From contig CACYHD010000015.1 in the NCBI GenBank assembly GCA_902774125.1, forward strand, positions 1-33,485: a stretch of 33,485 nucleotides of DNA, written 5' to 3'. The DNA comes from an uncultured Lachnospiraceae bacterium (GTDB lineage Bacteria > Bacillota > Clostridia > Lachnospirales > Lachnospiraceae). The translations under genes were made by a program, and so were the position numbers. Below the pieces are notes generated by a model, which saw nothing but the letters and a program-made list of their open reading frames with translations, made no database searches and was not told where the DNA came from. Below are positions 25,205 through 31,958 of the stretch, piece by piece (position 1 is the first letter of the stretch; each line of letters opens with the position of its first letter).

Positions 25205-25249
25205 GTTTTTCAATTTGATGTTTTGTAGTAGTTGTGTAATCTGTTCCAT
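25190..25249 (-). CDS. Possible 19-codon small reading frame overlapping the structured element
   Basis: ATG at 25249-25247 is preceded by AAAGGA at a spacing of six bases and encodes MEQITQLLQNIKLKNFKVV before TAG at 25192-25190. The last codons and the stop lie inside the outer arm of the structured element, a layout reminiscent of leader peptides whose translation changes RNA folding. The 67 bases between the last hxs gene and this frame are AT-rich, without a clear terminator or promoter. Its being translated is inference from the ribosome binding site alone. Confidence 0.3.
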   Translation of the reverse strand: MEQITQLLQNIKLKNFKVV

Positions 25250-25316
25250 ATATTTTCCTTTGTATAATAATTATATTGTAATCAATTATACTATTTGCCG
25301 TTACCATATACCATTT

Positions 25317-25817
25317 TTATTCTATACCTTCATCATCCAAACTTGGCACGAATGTTTCCGGCACTGTAAGCTTAGTTTGAGGAATATTTTTAACAAATGT
25401 ATCACTCAACGGTTTTTTTGGTTTAGGTATACTTGATGCCTTAGGCAAAGAAGAATGTTTAAATATACTCGACTTACCAGCCTTTGATGCCGCATGTTTA
25501 GCCGCTCCGCTCGAAGAGTGTGATGTGTGTCCTGATCCGTGGGAGGAATGACCCGACGCATGAGAATTATGATTCCCGTGACTCGAAGATGAATGAGATG
25601 TATGGGATACATGCGACCTATGATAGGATGTAGATGAATGCGAACTATGCGAACTATGTGAGGAATGTGCTGCATAAGCATTTACTCCCATTATCATTCC
25701 CATAAGCATTATCGTTGAGCCGATAACTACTAGTTTGCTTCTAGGTATACTCCCCTCTTCATCCTCAATAAAATCTTCTATGCTTTTTTTTATTGTTGGA
25801 AATAATTTTTCATCCAT
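25317..25817 (-). CDS. hxsA: His-Xaa-Ser repeat precursor protein (HxsA-like)
   Basis: The 166-residue product has three parts. Residues 1-28 are an acidic leader (FPTIKKSIEDFIEDEEG). Residues 29-49 are a hydrophobic segment ending VNAYA, a plausible signal peptidase site. From residue 51 to about 105 there is a dense His-Xaa-Ser tract (HSS repeated four times at the start, then HRS, HVS, HTS, HNS, HAS and so on, roughly 14 units), then a basic Ser/Ala/Pro-rich tail. There are no cysteines. This matches the concept of HxsA, the repeat protein that accompanies the HxsB/HxsC radical SAM pair. It is the last gene of the operon, with GAGGTG five bases before the ATG and 10 bases between it and the MORN gene. 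The nature of the modification is unknown. Confidence 0.8.
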   Translation of the reverse strand: MDEKLFPTIKKSIEDFIEDEEGSIPRSKLVVIGSTIMLMGMIMGVNAYAAHSSHSSHSSHSSTSYHRSHVSHTSHSSSSHGNHNSHASGHSSHGSGHTSHSSSGAAKHAASKAGKSSIFKHSSLPKASSIPKPKKPLSDTFVKNIPQTKLTVPETFVPSLDDEGIE

Positions 25818-25827
25818 ATTTTCACCT

Positions 25828-26526
25828 CTATCTTGTCACTCTTTTACACTTTCCTTTTTTCCAATACGTTTTATACTTAACACCTTTTTTTGTTTTGTAA
25901 AGCATTTTACCTAATGGTTTATTCTTTTTGAACTTTCCTTTTAGCCACTTTCCTTTAGTCTTCTTGCCATAGTAATAGGTGCCTTTACCATTCATTTTAT
26001 CCTTTTTCCAGTGTCCAATATATTTTCCACCTTTTTTCCACTTATAGGTGCCTTTACCACTACGGCGACCCTTTTTCCATTTTCCTGAATACTTATCGCC
26101 ATTTTTATACTTCATTGTGCCTTTACCGTTCAGTTTATTATGTTTAAACTTACCTTTAAAGTATGCACCATTTTTATACTTTATTTTGACACTCTTATCA
26201 AATTTGCCTTCATCAATACTAAAAGTATATTTGTTACCTAACTTTTTAATAATCACTTTACCATATACCAGTTTGTTCCCTTCAAAATCTCCCGACAGAA
26301 CAACACCATTGTTTTTTATAGTTCCTTCCCAGTACATACTATCGCTTTTCAATTTTTGTTGCTTAATGGTCAACATTTGAGAGCTAACAGAAACGATTGT
26401 TTCTTCCTTACTATTCATTTGTCCAAAAACAACATCATCTATTTTTGTTGTCTCATTATAATTACCATAAAAACAAAAAAGTATGACCATTACCACTATT
26501 ATCAGTGCCGAACATTTCTTTTTCAT
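25828..26526 (-). CDS. MORN-repeat membrane-anchored or secreted protein
   Basis: The start at 26526 (MKKKCSALIIVVMVILFCF, 232 residues) overlaps the hxsB stop by four bases (ATGA), and GAGGAG lies nine bases upstream; three codons further up there would be no spacing. After a single N-terminal hydrophobic segment (signal peptide or anchor) and about 90 residues without recognised motifs, at least five MORN-type repeats follow, such as YFKGKFKHNKLNGKGTMKY and YSGKWKKGRRSGKGTYKW. They are unusually Lys-rich, giving a very basic protein. MORN repeats bind phospholipids or act as scaffolds in other proteins. Placement between the maturase and the HxS precursor suggests a partner at the cell surface, which is inference. 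Confidence 0.75.
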   Translation of the reverse strand: MKKKCSALIIVVMVILFCFYGNYNETTKIDDVVFGQMNSKEETIVSVSSQMLTIKQQKLKSDSMYWEGTIKNNGVVLSGDFEGNKLVYGKVIIKKLGNKYTFSIDEGKFDKSVKIKYKNGAYFKGKFKHNKLNGKGTMKYKNGDKYSGKWKKGRRSGKGTYKWKKGGKYIGHWKKDKMNGKGTYYYGKKTKGKWLKGKFKKNKPLGKMLYKTKKGVKYKTYWKKGKCKRVTR

Positions 26527-27908
26527 TGTATCCATCTCCTCATAATTTTAACGTTTTCGTCATTATCATTAATAAGATTGAAAATACTCGTTAGTATTCC
26601 CTCATTTATTTTGCATCGATAATTTCTATGTTTTTTTGAAACGACATCTTTTTCTAATGCGTAATTCACTACTGGACAAACACCACAATACGGTTGGAAA
26701 GCACAATCACTACAATTAGGGATTCCTTCCAAAATACTTTTTTTACAAACAACTTTACTTGCACTTGATTCAAGCAACTCGTTATAAGACTTGTTAACAT
26801 CCCCTATACAAAACGATTCATCTCCCATTTCATATAACATTCGTCCTTCATCACAAGTAAATATTTTTCCATCATAATAGTAAGCCATTTGTCCCAAAGT
26901 GCCACCACACGGTGATCTCAATTCCATATAATTCGTTCCCCAACCATTTAAGATTTTTGATAGAAAAATCGAAGCATGACCTTCTTTAATAAAGATATTC
27001 TTTTTATTCAATTCTATAATATAGCGCAAACTGTTTGAGTAAAACTCGACAAATTCTTCAGCTGAATAGCCAATACTGTCCCATTTGTCATATGCACATC
27101 CTAATGGGGTTAATGGTCTAATAAAAATCTGTTCAAGACCTTTATTCACATAATCATCAATTATTTCTTTGTAACCATTCAAACTATTTCGAGTAGTCGT
27201 TTGAATAGCTCCAACTTTTATTCCATTAGTTCTCAATTGTTCTATACTACGAGAAACAATTTCATAAGAACTATGTCCATTCATAATCGGACGATTATCA
27301 TCATGCAAATCACTATGTCCGTCCAAAGATGTAGAAATAGTAATATTCTTTGTTTTAAAATACTCTATCATTTTTTCATCAAGCAAACTAAGATTAGTAA
27401 CAATGCTATAACTAATCTCTTTATTTTTCTTTGTTTTGTCAGTATAGTCGATAATATATTTTATTATCTCAAAATTGCTTAGTGGTTCGCCACCTTGGAA
27501 TTCAAAATCAAGCACTTTCTGGGGTGATTGTAAGGCAATATCCACTGCTTTCTTAGCCATTTCTTTGGTTAACTTCTTGCAAACATTTCTGTTATTACTA
27601 TTTGCTTGACAATATACACATTTACCATTGCAATAATTTGTTACTACAAATATGTGTAGAGCCGTTGCTCCAAACAAATAATTTTTCATATCTCTAAGAT
27701 AATACTTATATTGTTCAACGAACTCCTCTTTTGAACAATTATACAAAAACATACACCTTTCTAGTTCATTATAAACATCACTGTTAGGCTCTAATTTGTC
27801 ATCAATATATTTCAAAAACTCTTTGTTACTAAGAAAATAATATTTGCCCAAATCATTTGTAATCAGTATTTTATTGTTAATCTTCTTAAATTTAAATGGT
27901 GCAATCAC
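26523..27908 (-). CDS. hxsB: Radical SAM/SPASM maturase, HxsB-like
   Basis: This 461-residue enzyme begins with a short domain FKFKKINNKILITNDLGKYY that is typical of HxsB. The radical SAM cluster motif is C93-x3-C97-x2-C100 (YCNGKCVYC), followed by the GGEP segment (EFQGGEPLSNFE). The C-terminal part has a SPASM-type set of cysteines (SPCGGTLGQM, FTCDEGRM, GIPNCSDCAFQPYCGVCPV and RNYRCK) for auxiliary iron-sulfur clusters. Such enzymes install carbon-centred modifications in ribosomal peptides. The start is GTG (27908-27906), overlapping the hxsC stop by four bases, with AAAGG seven bases upstream. The natural substrate is probably the HxS-repeat protein encoded two genes later. Confidence 0.88.
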   Translation of the reverse strand: MIAPFKFKKINNKILITNDLGKYYFLSNKEFLKYIDDKLEPNSDVYNELERCMFLYNCSKEEFVEQYKYYLRDMKNYLFGATALHIFVVTNYCNGKCVYCQANSNNRNVCKKLTKEMAKKAVDIALQSPQKVLDFEFQGGEPLSNFEIIKYIIDYTDKTKKNKEISYSIVTNLSLLDEKMIEYFKTKNITISTSLDGHSDLHDDNRPIMNGHSSYEIVSRSIEQLRTNGIKVGAIQTTTRNSLNGYKEIIDDYVNKGLEQIFIRPLTPLGCAYDKWDSIGYSAEEFVEFYSNSLRYIIELNKKNIFIKEGHASIFLSKILNGWGTNYMELRSPCGGTLGQMAYYYDGKIFTCDEGRMLYEMGDESFCIGDVNKSYNELLESSASKVVCKKSILEGIPNCSDCAFQPYCGVCPVVNYALEKDVVSKKHRNYRCKINEGILTSIFNLINDNDENVKIMRRWIQ

Positions 27909-29008
27909 AATATCGCCTTTACGACTCCTTCCATTAATCTAAATGTTCCACTAAACATTCCACCACATGCATCTTTTTTTGCACATTTTTCACACTCTTC
28001 TAAATACTTGACTTTGTATTCTGTAATACTCTTTTCGCAAATTGGCCAGAATGCTCTATCCACACAACACAATGGATAATTATAAACGCCAACGTCAATT
28101 CCCGAAACAACTAGTCGTCTTATGGTATTTCGAATTTTTTTAAAAGACTCTTTATAATCAATCCACACTTCAGTCATATTTTTTCTAGCATTACCCAGCA
28201 TTTCTAGTCCTATAATATTAACTACACTTACATTAGGAATCTGCTCAATGATCAAATCAGCAATATTATCAATATCCTCTATGTTCAATTTACTAACTAC
28301 TATTCTTATTTCTAGTTTCAAATCCAATTGAGTTAATTTTTGCAATCCAGCAATAGTTTGATTAAACGCGCCTGAACTTCTAACAATATTATCGTGTTTT
28401 TCTTTTGTCGAACCATGTATTGGTATAGCCACCGTCATTTTTCTCGGAAAAGTAGCTTTAAACTTCTCAAAAAAACTGTTATTAGAAAAAACTCTACCAT
28501 TTGTTAACAATAGATATTCAACCTCATTCAAGCTTCTCTTAAGATAGGATAGCATTGTAAAAATATCCTCACCAAGTAAAAAAGGTTCTCCTCCAGTAAT
28601 AGTCAGATGAACTGCATCAGACGGAATTTGTTTACAAATCTGCATAAGATTCTCTATTTTTTCCACACCACTATCTCGCCTAACTATGTCACTCGTCGGA
28701 CACATAATACAGTTTGAATTACATTTATTCGTAATAAAAAGAGCATTATCAATTGAACTAGCATCGTAATACACATATGCCGCTTGATTATTAAACTCCA
28801 AAACGCTGTATTCTTCTAGAATATTCCAAGCCTCTATTTCATCGTCACCTATTTCAATTTCTATTCCACTTGGAAAAAAAAGAAGTTTCTTCGAACTTAA
28901 ATAAACGATACTATGGTCATTGCTCATCATTTCTTCTAGCGTTTCTTTGCTTTTTGCAAATGATGCAATCAAATATCCGCTTTTATAATTAGAAACTTTT
29001 AAAAGCAT
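27905..29008 (-). CDS. hxsC: Radical SAM protein, HxsC-like
   Basis: The 367-residue protein has an N-terminal ~85-residue domain, then the cluster motif C96-x3-C100-x2-C103 (KCNSNCIMCP), the TITGGEPFLL segment, and a C-terminal Cys-rich end (YPLCCVDRAFWPICEKS, then EECEKCAKKDACGG) that may hold an additional cluster. The CNSNCIMC form and the pairing with the other radical SAM gene fit HxsC. GGGGAGAG lies four bases before the ATG, and the gene overlaps the peptidase gene by 10 bases. Two radical SAM enzymes in one operon suggest either two successive modifications or a heteromeric complex, which cannot be decided from sequence. Confidence 0.87.
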   Translation of the reverse strand: MLLKVSNYKSGYLIASFAKSKETLEEMMSNDHSIVYLSSKKLLFFPSGIEIEIGDDEIEAWNILEEYSVLEFNNQAAYVYYDASSIDNALFITNKCNSNCIMCPTSDIVRRDSGVEKIENLMQICKQIPSDAVHLTITGGEPFLLGEDIFTMLSYLKRSLNEVEYLLLTNGRVFSNNSFFEKFKATFPRKMTVAIPIHGSTKEKHDNIVRSSGAFNQTIAGLQKLTQLDLKLEIRIVVSKLNIEDIDNIADLIIEQIPNVSVVNIIGLEMLGNARKNMTEVWIDYKESFKKIRNTIRRLVVSGIDVGVYNYPLCCVDRAFWPICEKSITEYKVKYLEECEKCAKKDACGGMFSGTFRLMEGVVKAIL

Positions 29009-30030
29009 AATTCTCTCCCCAACACAACAAAAACTGTAGAAATTGAAATAAACAATGCAAACGGAACTTTTTTAACAATTACAATTTCACTTAATTCTTT
29101 TTTTCTTGATATTGTAGTTTTTATCTTCTCCACATCTTCTCTTTTTAATCTAGATTTCAACGATTCGTCGGATACTTTATCAAATCCATTGTATCGATCA
29201 CTTACCATTAATATAGAATAAGCTGTAGACAATATCATTCCTGATGATAATTCATCAACAGTAATGCTCTTGTAGTTATATGTATTTGCAAAACTTCTGA
29301 CAAAAAATACAATTAAAACTGTTCCCCAAAGCAAAAAATTTATTCTGTTATAAACCATATTAGGTCCACTAACAAAAATCATAATATTACTTACAACAAG
29401 AACACACGACAATACAATTTTATTGTTTAGAATCTTGCTAAAAATAATAACCAAAACAATAATAATATTTACTACCGACAGATAGAACGAATATTTTTGT
29501 GGCAATCCAAGTATGCTATATAATCCATTAGTTAAATAACTAATTAGAACAATTGTAAAATAATATGATGCATACTTAAAAAAACTATATATAGTTCTTT
29601 GAGTCATATTATGTGTTTTTTGTCCCTTTTTAAATTTACAATACAGCGATTCCACTACCACGTATATATAACTTATGAAAAAAGAAATAACAGGAATTAG
29701 AAACACAATACTAACTTTGTACACTCTCATCTCATATATTTCATATGGTATTGATAAACATATAACCATAAAAAATTTACAATCACCACCTGCCCAAACA
29801 TTAGTGAAATATAATATAAGCGCTACTGCACAACAACTCAAAACTGTTACAAAATAGCTAAATATATTCCTATTATGTGCAAGGTAACTATTAATACAAT
29901 TTATGCAAACAGCTGCAATTCCAAAGCGTAATAACAACCTATTAGATATATGATTAGTTTTAATATCATTAAAACTAACAAATATACACATACATATAAT
30001 TATCAATTCAACCAAATACCTAATTTCCAT
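28999..30030 (-). CDS. A24-family (prepilin peptidase-like) membrane aspartyl protease
   Basis: The 343-residue protein is strongly hydrophobic with about seven to nine predicted membrane segments. The two A24 aspartates are visible: D22 in NDIKTNHISNRLL and D83 in VWAGGDCKFF, in the usual positions relative to membrane segments 1 and 3. The second motif reads AGGD instead of the common GxGD, so the first Gly is Ala. The C-terminal ~90 residues (ITVDELSSGMILSTAYSILM, SLKSRLKREDVEKIK, KKVPFALFISI) form an extension known from some A24 members. No pilin, secretion ATPase or competence gene is in the window. Its place inside the hxs operon, overlapping the genes on both sides, suggests cleavage of the HxS precursor leader, which is inference. 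Confidence 0.78.
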   Translation of the reverse strand: MEIRYLVELIIICMCIFVSFNDIKTNHISNRLLLRFGIAAVCINCINSYLAHNRNIFSYFVTVLSCCAVALILYFTNVWAGGDCKFFMVICLSIPYEIYEMRVYKVSIVFLIPVISFFISYIYVVVESLYCKFKKGQKTHNMTQRTIYSFFKYASYYFTIVLISYLTNGLYSILGLPQKYSFYLSVVNIIIVLVIIFSKILNNKIVLSCVLVVSNIMIFVSGPNMVYNRINFLLWGTVLIVFFVRSFANTYNYKSITVDELSSGMILSTAYSILMVSDRYNGFDKVSDESLKSRLKREDVEKIKTTISRKKELSEIVIVKKVPFALFISISTVFVVLGRELCF

Positions 30031-30232
30031 TTTTCTTCAACAATCCTATTAAGTAATTCTCGAACTCTTTAAACGTAATTTCAAAGTCAAAACACGAACT
30101 AATTACGCTTACAATGTAATACTCTGTCTTTTCATCAAACTTGAACTGCGCAATAGAATTATAATCTCTAATCCCCTGCCTAATAATATTTTCATTGTAA
30201 ATGCTTTTATTTAAATACAATTCTTTATTCAT
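30020..30232 (-). CDS. Second, short HxsD-like protein
   Basis: The ATG at 30232 (MNKELYLNKSIYNENIIRQ, 70 residues) overlaps the end of the upstream hxsD-like gene by eight bases. A TTG three codons earlier is possible but has no better ribosome binding site. The N-terminal pattern, IY followed by a helix with an Ala/Gly and Tyr, then alternating hydrophobic residues (EYYIVSVISSCFDFEITF), is like that of the longer HxsD-type protein, suggesting a paralogue or a small peptide-recognition partner. The gene also overlaps the A24 peptidase gene by 11 bases. Coupled translation is expected, since no clear ribosome binding site is seen. Confidence 0.6.
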   Translation of the reverse strand: MNKELYLNKSIYNENIIRQGIRDYNSIAQFKFDEKTEYYIVSVISSCFDFEITFKEFENYLIGLLKKNGN

Positions 30233-30599
30233 TTTTTTCAAACCAATCTACCAGGATATCTTCAAGATTACTATTAGTTGAATTATCACAATTCAAATCA
30301 TCACTATAATCACTATCGTCAATTATCGTCGATGCCAGTGCTCGAGCATAAATCATTTCTCTTAATCGATAAGTCTTGTCTTCAACAATATTCCTTACTT
30401 CCTGAACAAGCATTTCGTTCAAAAAATCCTTTTCACTAACTTTTAGCGTACTAGTCTGTTTTGGTTCTAGCTCAACTATGTAATCCTTTTCTCCCTCATC
30501 TAAATGGACATAATAATCGTCAACATATGAATATGCTGCTTTTATCAACGAGTGTTTAGAATATATTCCTTTACTGAACTTAAATATCACTAATCCCAT
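30225..30599 (-). CDS. hxsD: HxsD-like maturation protein, first gene of the hxs operon
   Basis: The 124-residue protein begins IFKFSKGIYSKHSLIKAAYS, then alternating strand residues (YYVHLDEGEKDYIVELEP), followed by a helix around FLNEMLVQEVRNIVEDKTYRL and a polar acidic tail. This matches the small HxsD family that accompanies HxsB and HxsC and is thought to help in maturation, perhaps by presenting the substrate. AGGAG lies six bases before the ATG, and a promoter candidate at 30660-30688 sits just upstream. It heads a run of seven genes that overlap or are spaced by no more than 10 bases. Assignment rests on family pattern plus neighbours. Confidence 0.75.
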   Translation of the reverse strand: MGLVIFKFSKGIYSKHSLIKAAYSYVDDYYVHLDEGEKDYIVELEPKQTSTLKVSEKDFLNEMLVQEVRNIVEDKTYRLREMIYARALASTIIDDSDYSDDLNCDNSTNSNLEDILVDWFEKNE

Positions 30600-30659
30600 A
30601 TAAAGCTCCTAATTCACGGTTAATCACTTTTTTTACGCACTGTATATCCTATAAATATA

Positions 30660-30688
30660 ATAATATCATATAACACTACAAGATGTAA
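30660..30688 (-). promoter_or_regulatory. Candidate promoter of the hxs operon
   Basis: TTACAT (30688-30683) and TATTAT (30665-30660), 17 bases apart, lie between the ugd terminator and the first hxs gene. The leader would be about 55 nt. The region is AT-rich, so chance matches are possible. Confidence 0.45.
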
Positions 30689-30696
30689 CACACTAC

Positions 30697-30724
30697 AAAA
30701 GAGATGCTATATAGCATCTCTTTT
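30697..30724. terminator. Symmetrical terminator between ugd and the hxs operon
   Basis: A perfect palindrome GAGATGCTATATAGCATCTC at 30701-30720, flanked by AAAA and TTTT, forms a GC-containing stem followed by T residues on both strands. On the minus strand it ends the ugd transcript and separates it from the hxs operon. Confidence 0.85.
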
Positions 30725-30758
30725 TGATTAGTTTTTTTGTAGTAAGCCTTATTAACTA

Positions 30759-31931
30759 TCAATCTTTCTCAAACATATCTCGCGTGTAAATTTTATCCGA
30801 ATACTCATGCAATTTAGGTTCAAATCTGTTAGCCAAAACTATATCTGACTTTTTCATAAAGGCTTCAAAATCATTGATTACTTCACATCCGAGATATTCT
30901 CCCCCCTTAAATGTTGGTTCGTAAATTATTACGTTTGCATCGTTTTCCACAAACTTTCTTATAATATCTTGAATTGCACTCTCACGATAATTATCGGAAT
31001 CTTTTTTCATTGTTAGTCTATAGATACCAATGCAGTCAGGATTTTTAGATAGTATAGTGTATGCAATATAATTCTTACGAATTTTGTTAGCCTCAACTGT
31101 AGCCTCAATCATTTTTTGAGGGATCTTTTTCTCCTTATAGTTGGCTCTAAGCTGCTTGGTATCTTTAGGAAGACAGTAACCACCATAACCAAAGGATGGA
31201 TTGCAATAATCCATACCAATTCGAGGATCCAAACAAACTGCTTCAATTATTTTACGTGAATTAAGATCATGAATCTCAGCAAATGTATCAAGTTCGTTAA
31301 AATAAGAAACACGCATCGCAAGATAAGTATTGGCAAATAGTTTAACAGCCTCTGCCTCAGTGCTTTCCATAGCAACTACCTTAACATCATCTTTCAAGGC
31401 GCTTTCCTTGAGCAATTCTCCGAACTTAACTGCTCTGTCATCCTCGCTGCCAACAACTATTCGTGATGGATATAGGTTATCCTCTAGAGCTCTTCCCTCT
31501 CGTAAGAATTCTGGCGAGAAGAATATAAAAAGACTAGGATATTTTTTTCTTATCTGATTAGTGTAACCTACTGGAATAGTTGACTTAATTACAACTGCCG
31601 CATTAGACTTCAAATCTCTTGCCTGATCCAAGGCTGCCTCCACACTTGATGTATCAAACTTTCCAGTCTCCACATCATAATTAGTAGGAGTACAAACAAT
31701 AACATATTCAGCTCCATCTAATGCTACAGCATAGCTAGTTGTTGCTGTGATGTTAAGATCACCCTTAGCCAAGTATTCTTCAATTAGTTTATCAACTATA
31801 GGCGACTTGCCAGAGTTCACCATATCTACTCTGCTTTCATCTATATCAACTGCAACCACTTCGTTATCTTTACTTAATAATGTCGCTAGAGATAGTCCTA
31901 CATATCCCATTCCTATAACAGCTATTTTCAT
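30759..31931 (-). CDS. ugd: UDP-glucose 6-dehydrogenase
   Basis: The 390-residue enzyme oxidises UDP-glucose to UDP-glucuronate with two NAD+, feeding capsule or exopolysaccharide synthesis. The NAD-binding fold starts MKIAVIGMGYVGLSLATLL; the substrate segments are SPEFLREGRALEDNLYPSRI and EAEAVKLFANTYLAMRVSYFNELD. The catalytic cysteine is C253 in GYGGYCLPKDTKQL. Length and sequence resemble the short (about 388-residue) Escherichia coli Ugd type. It lies 27 bases downstream of the Wzz/kinase-like gene and is ended by the terminator at 30697-30724. Confidence 0.94.
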   Translation of the reverse strand: MKIAVIGMGYVGLSLATLLSKDNEVVAVDIDESRVDMVNSGKSPIVDKLIEEYLAKGDLNITATTSYAVALDGAEYVIVCTPTNYDVETGKFDTSSVEAALDQARDLKSNAAVVIKSTIPVGYTNQIRKKYPSLFIFFSPEFLREGRALEDNLYPSRIVVGSEDDRAVKFGELLKESALKDDVKVVAMESTEAEAVKLFANTYLAMRVSYFNELDTFAEIHDLNSRKIIEAVCLDPRIGMDYCNPSFGYGGYCLPKDTKQLRANYKEKKIPQKMIEATVEANKIRKNYIAYTILSKNPDCIGIYRLTMKKDSDNYRESAIQDIIRKFVENDANVIIYEPTFKGGEYLGCEVINDFEAFMKKSDIVLANRFEPKLHEYSDKIYTRDMFEKD

Positions 31932-31958
31932 TTGAGTCCTCCTTGGAAGCTATCAGTC

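Noticed and set aside
25406-25681. His/Met-rich frame overlapping the HxS precursor gene
   Set aside because: It is the shifted reading of the same repeat DNA. The chosen frame has the ribosome binding site, leader and hydrophobic segment.
28999-30030. The A24 protein as part of a type IV pilus or competence locus
   Set aside because: No pilin, assembly ATPase or com gene lies in the window. The gene is embedded with overlaps on both sides in the radical SAM operon.
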